Source of the DNA: Plumapathes pennacea
Lineage: Eukaryota > Cnidaria > Anthozoa > Antipatharia > Myriopathidae
DNA length: 64,000 nt
NCBI GenBank assembly: GCA_964036295.1
Contig: OZ038467.1
Location: forward strand, 8,440,170 to 8,504,169
Direction: 5' to 3'
The position numbers and the translations under genes were made by a program. The notes below the pieces were generated by a model. That model ran no database searches. It was not told where the DNA came from and was given only the letters and a program-made list of their open reading frames with translations. Within the stretch, counting starts at the first letter, position 1; every line of letters starts with the position of its first letter. Of this stretch, positions 1 to 10,696 are shown piece by piece.

Positions 1-20
1 ATTTTTGATCCACACGAGTG

Positions 21-993
21 ATGTTGCCGCTTTGGACGCAGATTTTCGGATGGTGTTTGACAGCTGTCATAATCACTGGTAATGGCCTGGTTATCTTTCT
101 GATCACAACGAGACGAAACCTCAGAACAACAACGAACTGGTTTGTCTTGTCGCTTACAGTGGCCGATTTCGGTGTCGGAACAGTGTACTTTCCACGTGTT
201 TCCTTCTGCTCAATAAACGATCTCGAATGCGTTAATCACACTGTAATCGTTGTCTACTCCATTGGGGTTTTTTTCGTTTACGCCTCAGTGACAAATCTGT
301 GCGCACTAACACTGGACCGTTACCTCGCCATCGTTAAACCACTGAGGTACGTCACCTTCATGACGAAGAAGCGCGTGGCTCTCCTCATATTTGCGGCGTG
401 GAGCGTGGCATTTGTGTTTCTTATTTCTTTCCTCATACTGCTACTAGCTACATCAGGCACAACTAAAAAACATCACATCAAAGGGCTTGACTATCTGCAT
501 TACTCTTCTATCTATTTTTGCCTGCATCTTCCTTCTGTTTGCTACAGTGCGAATATTCCTCATCGTCAGAAAACATTCAAGACAAACTGCTGTAATGATC
601 GCCCAGTTGAACTATAACCACAGAATACAACGTGGAAGATTTGCAAATCAAGACGCCGCAGCTACAAAAATGGTCGGTACTGTAGTGGCTGTCTTTGTGC
701 TCTCATATCTTCTGGACATATATTTCAATATCTGCTGGTTTGGAGAACTATGTTCACCGCATGAAACTATTATTGATATGATCGTACTAACTGTGATGCT
801 AAACTCTGCGATCAATCCTGTAGCATACGCATTCTTCAAGAGAGAAATGAGAAGAGAACTTAAGCAGCTGTTCCGTCGTAAGCGACAGCAGTCTCCTACA
901 TCCGGGTCTTTCAATATAGAATTGGAACTGAGAAAACAATTCCGGATGACACTGCGGCGTAAAAATCGAGTTGACCACAGTTGTTCGTGCTAA
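21..993 (+). pseudogene. Family A orphan class A GPCR, one-base frameshift
   Basis: This is a rhodopsin-type seven-helix receptor of a cnidarian orphan family; ligand unknown. The start is the ATG at 21, matching the start of the intact paralogue at 9755. The first part shows TM1 with G-N-G-L-V, TM2 with V-A-D, and TM3 ending in D-R-Y followed by L-A-I-V-K-P-L-R-Y. The second frame carries TM5 to TM7, N-P-V-A-Y and a basic tail, stopping at 991-993. The frame breaks in an A run at 465-470, which has six A where the 9755 copy has five. The long third loop after TM5 is well conserved on both sides, so the break looks recent. It is either a real pseudogene or a homopolymer error in the assembly. 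The N-terminus is very short and has no glycosylation site. Confidence 0.85.
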
Positions 994-3736
994 TTCAGGT
1001 ACAAATAAAATATATGAATAAAATTTAAGCCTCGAGCAAACGGTGGTGACAATAGATGATAACTGATGGGAGTTCGAACTCTCGCGCCCGTTTTGAACAC
1101 GAACGGCTATCTTGCACTATCATGGACTGTCATCAACTATCTGTCGTTTTGTACATGTTTAAATTTTCCATGATAGTCGATGGGAGTTTTGCCCGTTTGA
1201 TCTGCACAGATAGTCAATGACAGTAGGTGATAGTTGCGATCCCTCAATTACCATCAACTATCAGTCACTGTTTGACTGGGCTTTACTAAGCAACTCACTT
1301 TCACACTCATGCGCAATAACTGATAGTACTGTTTACTTCCCGTATAAATGAGTGGCTGCATTGGAGTAAACATAACTACTCTACTCAAAACTCGTTTTTT
1401 TTTCTACATTATTTCATTATGACTATTATGTAGTAGTTCTAAACTCTGCCCACCAACTAAGTTTTGTCGTCAAGTGGCCCGCCAGAATACCTCAGCCTCG
1501 AGTGTGATAGTGACTTAGTACATCAAACTCATTTTCATATGAAAGGTTTTACACTGGCTTTGCTTTGAAACATGTTGTGTTTACATCTGCAATTATACAG
1601 AATGTGATTTCTTTTTTTCTATCTGAGGTTTCTTTGTTGTATCCATGTAAACTACATAAGAAAATCTGAGAAGGGGACTAGGCCTTTCTAATGCTTAAAA
1701 ATGACTATAATAATAACAAGCTGATAACAAAACATCTGCTTAATACTTATTTAACTGAGATAGCTGAGATATTGACTAAACATACGAATTATGTGATGGG
1801 CAAATGAATAAATACGCTGCATGTATTGAAGTGCTGTCACAAGCGATAAAACAGAACTAATGTAATAAAGCCATGGAAATTAGAAAGAAAACAAACGTTG
1901 GAGAAGTTTATATAAAAAAAAAAACAAAATAAAACAAAACAAAAAACAAAAAAACAAAAAAACAAAAAACAAAAAAAAATGAACGTCGTCTCGTTCATCA
2001 TGACCTAGCTGTTCAAAGCATGATTAAGGTAATCCAGGATTAGGACCAAGCTTTGCTGTCATTGCTAAGCCTGAAACGGTCTCGATCACAACACGACTTC
2101 CTCGCTATGTTTTGAACTAGAACAAGCTTTTAGTTGGTCTTTTCTCAAAAACTTCACAGTCTGTTGGCCTTGAAAACGAGAGAAAGAATTTGATTAATCC
2201 TGGGTTAGCGGCTTAATCGGGCTTTGAACAACACAGAGTCCATGGTTGTATCGTCAGAATCTGAAATGCAGGTGGCTGCTTTGTATGAGCTGCAGTGAGC
2301 AGTTAGCAAATAATTAATTCCATAAAATCCAGCGTTAGACCAATAGGAAGAAGAAAGATAATAATCGTTTGACTGATCTTGTCAAGCGCTAATGGTTTCA
2401 ATGACGACGGATCTGCTAAATACTAATAAACAGTGATAATAAACATATACTTTGCAAGAACGACCTAAGAGAGCTATGGTTTCAGAACTAAAGAGTGGTA
2501 AGTAATGTATTTTTTGTGTTTATGGTAGAACAGCCATGCACAACTCCTCGTTTCGAAAAGAAAAAAGAAACAACGCCCACACACAGTTGCTTAAACTACA
2601 AAGTTGGACGAAAACGAAAAAAAAAAAGTTAAATCTCACTGCACCTACAATGAACAAATAAAAACATCGAGAAACGAATTTGTTTCGTAAACTGCGTTAG
2701 GAGCATTTCTGAAGTTAACCGTATACTTTCTTCGTATTTATAGACTGAATAGTACATATTTTTTTAATATTTGTTTATAAGTCTGCTTATATGGCGTTAT
2801 TGATGTATTGAGTTTGTTGGTGGAACACCATATAATAGTCGTAAACTGGATAAATCTAGCTGGCAACCCAGAGTCTTTTGTCAATATAAACACCAGCTTT
2901 AAAATTCAGTTGGGCAGTGAATTCCATTGTTTTAGTGTTCATTATACGTTATATTAGAGCGCTCCCATTTACATACTAGTATTGAGGGGTAGTTTTGGCC
3001 TGTCCTTTTCACGTGGTTGTCTCCTATATTCGCCACTGACACCCAATCATCAGCGGTGGGCTAACCTTGGGAATAGTGAAGAGGGAATTTTGGCAGAGAT
3101 ACGACATTCGACAAGAAAATTGGAAAATAGGACTGATGGTGGAAAAAAGGAACTACGAGTATTTTCCATGTCTCTATAAACACACTGAAAAACGAATTTG
3201 CGCACAACGGCATTATTAAACATCAAAGCTCATAATACCCTTCCCAAAAGAGGCGATCGAAACTCGCCTGAAGTGAAAATTGACGTGACAGAAGCGCCGA
3301 CATAGAAATATTTTTTCCGCCTGATCTACACCTGCCGTGCAGTATTTAATAGCGTCCAACACCCAAAAGCTTAAAAATAAATTCATCAGTTTATTGTGAA
3401 ACAAACCTTACTTTGCAAAATTCTATAACCCAAACCGTTGCAGGGCTCTGAATACCATGTACCTATCGAGTTAGATGGGCTAACCTGACAAAATACATTT
3501 GTTCATTCATTCATTCATTCATTCATTCATTTCAATATTTTAAGACCAGCTTTTACTGTGTTTCTTTGTTTATATACATTATCGAAAACTCTGTTTAGCA
3601 AATAGATCGTCTTTCAGTGTTTTCTGAAGTGAATATTTAATTCGCTTATCATAGCGTTCCTCTGGATACTGATTATTTCGTGAACCATCTTTCTTCTATT
3701 TAAGTTTAATTTGATGATTTTTGAAACTCAAGACTA
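994..3736. other. Intergenic, repeat-rich
   Basis: No gene is supported here. Positions about 1040-1290 contain several inverted copies of a motif like A-T-A-G-T-Y-R-A-T-G-G-G-A-G-T, probably a foldback element. About 1525-1575 is a dispersed repeat also seen near 20790 and 48030. The stretch 2005-2235 is a degenerate relative of the foldback element at 24178. Positions 3503-3533 are an ATTC tetranucleotide repeat. Confidence 0.5.
1912..1979. repeat. A-rich low-complexity tract
   Basis: The tract is a run of A with scattered single C bases. It could be the tail of an old retroelement copy, but no body is recognisable next to it. Confidence 0.8.
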
Positions 3737-4689
3737 ATGTGGCCGCTGTGGACCCTTATTCCTGGATGGCTTTTAACTGCTATCACAGTCGCCGGTAACG
3801 GCCTGGTTATCTATTTCATCACATCAAGGCCTCATCTCAGAACAACAACGGACTTGTTTGCCTGTCACTCGCTGTGGCCGATTTTGGTGTCGGAGCAATT
3901 TACTACCCACGGTTTTCTTTCTGCTCAATACACGATCGAAAATGCGTCAATCGCGCTGTAATCATCGTATTTTCTATTGGGGTTTTCTTCCTTTACGCCT
4001 CAGTGACAAACCTGTGTGCACTAACACTGGACCGTTACCTCGCCATCGTTAAACCACTGAGGTACGTCACCTTCATGACGAAGAAGCGCGTGGCTCTCCT
4101 CATATTCGCGGCGTGGAGCGTGGCGTTTCCAGTTCTCGTTTTGTTTCTGATAATGTTACTAGCTACATCGGGAAAAACTCATGAAATCTTGGCAAAGGGC
4201 TTGACTATCTGCATTACTCTTCTATCTATTTTTGCCTGCATCTTCCTTCTGTTTGCTACAGTGCGAATATTCCTCATCGTCAGAAAACATTCAAGACAAA
4301 CTGCTGTAATGATCGCCCAGTTGAACTATAACCACAGAATACAACGTGGAAGATTTGCGAATCAAGACGCTGCAGCTACAAAAATGATCAGTGCTATGGT
4401 GGCTGTGTTCGTGTTTTCCTATTTACTGGACATTTTCGTCAATGTCTGTTCGTTTGGAGAACTGTGTTCATTTCCTGAAAATACTTTTGCATTCAACACA
4501 TTAACTCTACTTATGAACTCTGCGATCAATCCTATAGCATACGCATTATTTAAAAGAGAAATAAGAAGAGAATTAAGGCACTTGTTGCGTACCACGCGAC
4601 AGCAGCCTCCCACATCCGGGTCTTTCAACATAGAACAAAAACAGAGAAAACAACTCCCAGTTTACGCATGCGCCGCAAAAGTCAAGTGA
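3737..4689 (+). pseudogene. Family A orphan class A GPCR, frameshift in TM2
   Basis: This is the second member of the family A array. The ATG at 3737 starts a short N-terminus and TM1 with G-N-G-L-V. Around 3862 one base is missing relative to the 9755 copy, in the codons that lead into TM2 (between the T-T-T segment and L-A-V-A-D). The rest, in the other frame from about 3865 to 4689, encodes TM2 to TM7 with D-R-Y, the conserved third intracellular loop, N-P-I-A-Y and a basic tail. The stretch from about 4000 to 4380 is almost identical to the neighbours, suggesting gene conversion or recent duplication. Unlike the 21 copy, the break is not in a homopolymer, so a sequencing error is less likely. 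Confidence 0.85.
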
Positions 4690-5957
4690 ACCAACATCCT
4701 CCTGATAGTTGGGACAGTCGTATGAGTTTCAAACAAAATATGTGCAACTTAAAACTCTTCGCAAGCAAATATTTAATTGTCGGACCACTAAGGCCAGTTT
4801 GATCTAACGGATGATGATTGAAGTATTAGTGATGTTAAAGCAACGGACCCAATTTCGTTCCCAGAGCCTTTTTTGAACTAAAGAGTTCTACAAAAGACTG
4901 CTTTCGTTAGTCTGCAAATAGCCAACTGATTGTGTTGTATTGTATTGACCAATCAGAATAAACAAAGAGTAAGTCCCTTGCATAGCCATTCGCTCTCCCC
5001 AAGCAACAACGAAACTACAAGGCTTTGGAAACGAGACTGCAGTTTTTTAATCATCCTTGTCAATCTAAAGCTCAAAATGCAGATTCTTCCAGCCTTTTAA
5101 GAAGAAAGTGCATGTGTAATGTAGTAAGAATATTGACAATTTAATCAGCTTTCATCTACAAGCAAGCTATCAAAAGGCAGATTATCCATACTGTATGATA
5201 TATCTCTGGTGAGAGACTGAACGAAAAATTGTACAGTTTTACTATTGATTGTAATTTAAGGTTGCATGTGCATCAAATTTTGACTTTTCTTAATTTTCAC
5301 TTCTTTTATGGCGGACTGTCTTCAGCATTGGGTGTCTATCTTTAGTTTCTTTAGTTTGTAAACCGTTTTTTTTTTTTCACACCCACGCGTTAAGTGTTGG
5401 TTAAAAAAAAGTTATATTAAAAGATGTGACCGTTATGGCTTGTACTAAGAGCGGTATTCAGTTACATAAGTTTTCAAATGACCAGTTCTTCTTATAACTC
5501 ATTTCTCGCTGCCAAATCGTATAAATATATTTAGGTATTTACGCGAAGGAAAGAAAACGAATACTATTCAATATCGAAAAACCTGGTAAGTATATCAACA
5601 TAAACTAGACTGGCATTGCCAGTGAGCTCGCGGTGTGAGTTGCGTCGAGACCAATATACTAAAATGGAAAGTAGGGACAAGAGTGGAACTCCCAAGAGGG
5701 ACTTCCAGTTTCTCACCAGAAAAATATCACACAGTTATAGAGAACTTGGCTGTTGACACCTTGCTCAAATGAAACCTGATTATAAACTATAAATTATCAT
5801 TACAACACTCATACACTTGCTTTTTAAAGGTTGAGCGACCCTGCATTTTGAGAATGCGTGACATATCTTATTATGCACAATTGATTTTTGACAGTTTGAC
5901 TTCGACTCTTATTTCTAACGAGAGGCCACGATTAATCCAGCCTTCGCTTCAATACTT
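4690..5957. other. Intergenic with a degenerate TTAA-family MITE
   Basis: No gene is seen. About 5066-5245 is a decayed copy of the roughly 210-bp repeat found intact at 47124: it shares the A-A-A-T-G-C-A-G-A-T-T-C-T start, the G-T-A-G-T-R-A-G-A-A centre and the T-G-A-T-A-T-A-T-C-T-C-T-G-G-T-G-A-G-A-G end. Confidence 0.5.
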
Positions 5958-6269
5958 TTGTGTTTTCTTTTATTAACTGAATATGTTTCTTCTATCAGGC
6001 TTTATGAGTTTTCGTGTTCTGTAACAAGCGAGGAATGTAACACAACACTTGTTTACGTCAATATTATTGCGGTTTTGTTCACAGTGTGTTCAGTCATTTG
6101 TAAACTGCAAACTCAATGCTCAGGACTATTTCGGTGTATTTTTCATATCTGGTATACAATGACCATTGCGAAACAAAGGCTACATGATCGAATGAAAGAA
6201 ACATTCCAACAGGCAAAGTACGATAAGCAGAAGAATTTTATGAGGCAACAGATGTCATGTACAAAGTAA
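5958..6269 (+). pseudogene. Possible decayed GPCR fragment
   Basis: A 103-residue open stretch contains a hydrophobic segment preceded by a Cys-rich piece (F-S-C-S-V-T-S-E-E-C-N-T-T). This resembles the loop before TM3 of the neighbouring family A receptors (F-C-S-I-D-D-L-E-C-V-N-H-T). It is followed by a charged segment that could correspond to the third intracellular loop. There is no D-R-Y and no TM6 or TM7. The likeness is weak and was judged by eye, so this may be a relic of a family member or a chance open frame. Confidence 0.25.
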
Positions 6270-6519
6270 AGCATAAATCGCCATTGTTTTGCAGCTAAAG
6301 CTCATCGTAGCTTTGGTTTCCGTTTTCGGCCTGTTATCTTTCCAGAAGTATTTCGTGCCGCCACAGAAAGTTTCGTCGGGACTAAATATTTAGCGGCGAC
6401 AGAGAAATTTGCAATCCCCGAGCGGTATCCAACAAACATTTTTTTACGGCTATTCCCAAAGCTTCCGCGGTGAACTTAAAGAACGCAAGCCAAAATTGTT
6501 CCTTAAAATCCAGTTTATC

Positions 6520-6680
6520 CGTGCATGTTCCACAGAGATCTGTTGTTAGAAACAAAGGCAGCATCTTCTCTTCAGTTATTTTAAGACTCTGAGTGCTGGT
6601 CCGGCCGGGGTTCGAACCCGCGACATCCCGCACGAAAGACTGGCACTCAACCAACTGAGCCAGCCGGGCGGCGGTTTACG
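6520..6680 (-). mobile_element. tRNA-derived SINE (tRNA-like head on - strand)
   Basis: Read on the - strand from 6669, the sequence has a tRNA-like head with an A box (T-G-G-C-T-C-A-G-T-T-G-G) and a perfect B box (G-G-G-T-T-C-G-A-A-C-C-C). Its acceptor-like ends (G-C-C-C-G-G-C and G-C-C-G-G-A-C) pair with one mismatch. The anticodon arm pairs poorly, so this is not a working tRNA gene. The unrelated tail runs toward lower coordinates and its end is not certain. Confidence 0.6.
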
Positions 6681-6689
6681 TCATCGCAT

Positions 6690-9160
6690 ATCACGTGATC
6701 ATATGAACCAATCACCGTGTGCTGATTCTCGACCCAGAAGAAAAAAAAACTCCATTTTTAAGCTCGCCGGGGCCACACCCCGCGAGCAATTATGCATCGG
6801 ATCCAGTAAGTAGTTTTCAAAAATGGATTAGCATCGCCGTAGAAGGGCTATCACGCGAAAAATGGCATTTCTTCTCATTAGTAATAACAATTCATTAGCT
6901 AGTGAAGTTGAAGACGCTATGAGGTGGTAAAGTAAGAAAAAACAGGGTGGTCAAAAATACGAAATCCGCCTATTGTTCAGTACTGTAAATGCTACTGTAA
7001 AAATCGCTCGCAAAAGAATAGAATAAAAATCTATATTTAGACACGGAGTGACCATCAATACAAAGACTGGTTTACATGTCAGCCGTGCAAAATATCACTG
7101 ATTAATATGAATATATTATAGAATTACAATCAAATTTCGTTAGAGAATTATAGATGAGATGACAACAAGGCGCATTTTTCAAAATATACTTCACCAGCAT
7201 CTGATGCAGCATTATAATTTGTCTTGTTTTTCTACTAATTTTCCTACTCACAGTTGCCAGGATGAAAATGAGGTGAAGGCTGGAGAGGGTGGTTTGTTAG
7301 AGCATTTACGGTATTTCTATCACCAAACAGTGTAGTTATTATATAATTCTGACTCCTATTACTTACCGGTCTTCTATTGATTACGGTTTTCCTAACGATG
7401 GCAGTTCTTCTATATTGATTAAAGTTAATAAGTAACGTTAACAGAAGGCCGAGAACTCCGGCAACTCGGCCACCTTTAATGATACTTGATTAAGACCAGT
7501 TCGTAAATGTGCCATTTAGTTAAAGCACGTCATACAGTGCTTATTAATATATGTTTCTATGGAAAAGCTGTCAAGTAACTTTCAAGATATCTGCTCAAAC
7601 AACTCCATCAATTAAAAATACAAATTTGTCGGTGCAGTCAGAGAAAAAATGCATCTCGAAAAATTAAACATTTGTTCTAATTATTCAGCACCCCTGCTAT
7701 TGCACCAGCTGCATCACTCAATAGCTTTGAAAGTGTGATCATTGTTTTCAAGCAGCTCTGCTGAGTATAACTGCATGATAAGATGTTGCATACTATACCA
7801 TAATCAGTATTTGTACAAAGATATATAGATACCACATGAAGGACAAAACAACCGTCCTCCTAAAAGCAAGCGAAAGGTAACTGCTACGCTTCCATTATTA
7901 TTTTCTGCTCTAGCTGTGGAGTTCGTTCAACACCTTAATTAAAAATATATTCGGAACAAATGGAAATTTGAAGAAAGAAAAAGTCTCGGTGAAACTGTTC
8001 AAAATACCTCAGAAAGCACAAACAACGTTCGCAAAACGATCCGTGTATACTTAAGAATCAGTCAACATACCTGTCAACATAGTTTGGTGTTTTGAAGCTT
8101 AAAACATCTGCGCCTATATAATATCCGCGCAGTATATTTTCTTGAGATGCTTCACGAGCTGCCGCCGTTTTTCTATTTGTTGGCGTTCATGAACAACCAA
8201 TAGTTTAAAACTTTAGTGCTAAAAGAGCATGACAGTATCATTTTTGCTAAAAAATATGCGGGAAGGACTGCCTGAGCTTTAGTCCTATGCTTATGTGCTA
8301 ATTTATATGCAAAACCAAACAATTTTAAAATCTCATTCATAGTTAGGAACCGAATGCTACAAAACTAACTTTTCAAAATTTTTTTTGAAAAACAAAGTTT
8401 ACAGATGGGACACTGAAACCTATTTGTGACGCAAACAAGAAGTGTCACCTCGATTAAATCTGTTCTGTCACGATGTATATCTGACGTTTCTCAGTTTCTA
8501 GCACGTCTTCCTTTTAGTTTCGTATATTCCAGAAGTGTAAACTGATCTCTCTATCATTTGTCAAGACAATCTCGACCCAGTTATTCATATCGAAAGCGAA
8601 CGTTTTGACGACAGCTCGGACTTGCAGTTCGACGGATCGACTGAACTGGAAATCTGGCAACTGGTAAGAACGTGTCTTTTCCTACAGTTATGTGTCGTTG
8701 TTAACATGGCGAATTCAACGCGGTGTGATTCGATGTTACTACTTGTTTTTTCTTTATCTTTCGGATTCATGTGTATAGCGAAAGCTGCAGTGAAAATACA
8801 CGGGCGTAGGAAACTGATAAATTGAGCAAACTATCCAATAAAGCAGCACTTCAACTTGTGCGAATGCTGCTAAGGGATGGGATTTCCCTCGGTATATACA
8901 AATATGTGCGTGTTACAATCGAAACAGTGCTTCGTTCCTGTCTTTGCCCATAAATGGCAAAACATTAAATGAATAAATATGAATAAAATGAAAAAACAAT
9001 CGTTGCGAACCAAAACGAATTCAGGTGAAACAAATTCCCTGCCAACCTAACTAATGTCCATGTGAATTTTTCCAAGAGTGTTTCCTTTATTTTTAGAGTT
9101 TGGGTCTTTTAACAGCGCTGCCATTAATAACTGTGATGTCACTGAAACCATCAAACATTT
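6690..9160. other. Intergenic, no gene recognised
   Basis: I see no coding region with family likeness. A possible non-coding 5' exon for the 9755 receptor lies at about 8570-8661, ending in C-A-A-C-T-G before G-T-A-A-G-A; this is only a splice-site-based guess. Confidence 0.35.
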
Positions 9161-9176
9161 GCATTATCACTGTTGC

Positions 9177-9262
9177 TATTATTATCATTATTATCATTAT
9201 TATCATTATTATTTATTATTATTATCATTATTATCATTATTTATTATCATAATTACTACGAC

Positions 9263-9345
<83 letters not shown>

Positions 9346-9367
9346 CATTACTATTATTATTGTTATT
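9177..9367. repeat. ATT/AAT trinucleotide microsatellite
   Basis: The tract is made of TTA/TCA-type triplets, then a run of AAT and then a run of ATT. The last two are inverted copies of each other and could fold into a hairpin. Open frames across it are artefacts of the repeat. Confidence 0.95.
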
Positions 9368-9754
9368 AAAAGACAGTCACCGAACCGTCCAAGAGCCGTG
9401 ATGTAAACATACCGACGCACTATAAAATAATTCTCACAACTAAACAAACCATTGCTATATATAATTTTCACTGCTTATATGCTACTGAACACTCAATTTA
9501 AGAAAATATGAAAACGCTTTTCCATGCTATATAGCCTCATCAAAACTGGCGGCCAGCAGTAGAGAATCCATGAAGCCGCTGGCCATGTTGAGCTGGCCAT
9601 TTTATGAATAGTTATTACAAAAATTGTCTTGCACTGCATTTTGAGTTGCACTGTTTCTGTTTGTGACAGGACCCCTGTGGCAAAGCACCGTGAATGATTG
9701 TATTAATTACAAGGTCCTCTACTCTGCGTGTGATTTTATTGAACCTCAGGAGAA

Positions 9755-10696
9755 ATGCTGCCTGTTTGGAGCCTGGTTCTCGGATGGATTTTAACTGTTT
9801 TCATAGTCGTTGGTAACGGCCTGGTCATCTTTCTGATCACAACGAAGCGAAACCTCAGAACAACAACGAACTGGTTTGTCTTGTCACTTGCGGTGGCCGA
9901 TTTTGGCGTCGGAACCGTGTACTTTCCACGTGTTTCCTTCTGCTCAATAGACGATCTCGAATGCGTTAATCACACTGTAATCGTCGTCTACTCCATTGGG
10001 GTTCTCTTCGTTTACGCCTCAGTGACCAACCTCTGTGCACTAACACTGGACCGTTACCTCGCCATCGTTAAACCACTAAGGTACGTCACCTTCTTGACGA
10101 AGAAGTGCGTGGCTCTCCTCATAATTACGGCGTGGAGCGTGGCTTTTCTGATTCTTATTTCTTTCCTCATATTGCTACTAGCTACATCAGGCACTACTAA
10201 AAACATCATGTCAAAGGGCTTGACCGTCTGCATTACTCTTCTATCCATTTTTGCCTGTATCTTCCTTCTGTTTGCTACAGTGCGGATATTCCTCATCGCC
10301 AGAAAACATTCAAGACAAACTGCTGCAATGATCGCCCAGTTGAACTATAACCACAGAATACAACGCGGAAGATTTGCGAATCAAGACGCCGCAGCTACAA
10401 AAATGGTCTGTAGTATGGTAGCTATGTTTGTGCTTTGTTATTTGATGGACATATACGATAATTTCTGCTGGTTGGGAGAACTATGCCCAGTCTATGAAAT
10501 TCTTACTCCGTTTAACGTACTTGCTCTGCTATTGAATTCTTCGGTCAATCTTGTAGCATACGCATTCTTCAAGAAAGAAATAAGAAGAGAACTAAAGCAA
10601 CTGTTCCATTATAAGCAACAGAAGTCTCCAACAACCAGCTCTTTCAACATAGAACAGGGACAGAGAAATTTTATCCGGTTAACGCTGCGGCGATAA
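9755..10696 (+). CDS. Family A orphan class A GPCR (open)
   Basis: This 313-residue seven-helix receptor of the plasma membrane belongs to an orphan cnidarian family; ligand and G protein are unknown. TM1 has G-N-G-L-V with Asn21, TM2 has L-A-V-A-D with Asp49, and D-R-Y is at 99-101 followed by L-A-I-V-K-P-L-R-Y. TM7 reads N-L-V-A-Y at 265-269, so the usual proline of NPxxY is replaced by leucine; the two frameshifted neighbours keep N-P. A basic helix-8 region (F-F-K-K-E-I-R-R-E-L-K) follows. The extracellular N-terminus is only about six residues and the second extracellular loop has no obvious cysteine. The coding region is a single exon; a C-C-T-C-A-G just before the start could be a 5'UTR splice acceptor. 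It is the only open member of the three-gene array. Confidence 0.9.
   Translation: MLPVWSLVLGWILTVFIVVGNGLVIFLITTKRNLRTTTNWFVLSLAVADFGVGTVYFPRVSFCSIDDLECVNHTVIVVYSIGVLFVYASVTNLCALTLDRYLAIVKPLRYVTFLTKKCVALLIITAWSVAFLILISFLILLLATSGTTKNIMSKGLTVCITLLSIFACIFLLFATVRIFLIARKHSRQTAAMIAQLNYNHRIQRGRFANQDAAATKMVCSMVAMFVLCYLMDIYDNFCWLGELCPVYEILTPFNVLALLLNSSVNLVAYAFFKKEIRRELKQLFHYKQQKSPTTSSFNIEQGQRNFIRLTLRR

Noticed and set aside
9078..9471. Long open frames over the ATT/AAT repeat on both strands
   Set aside because: They are produced by the trinucleotide repeat lacking stops in some frames and have no other coding sign.
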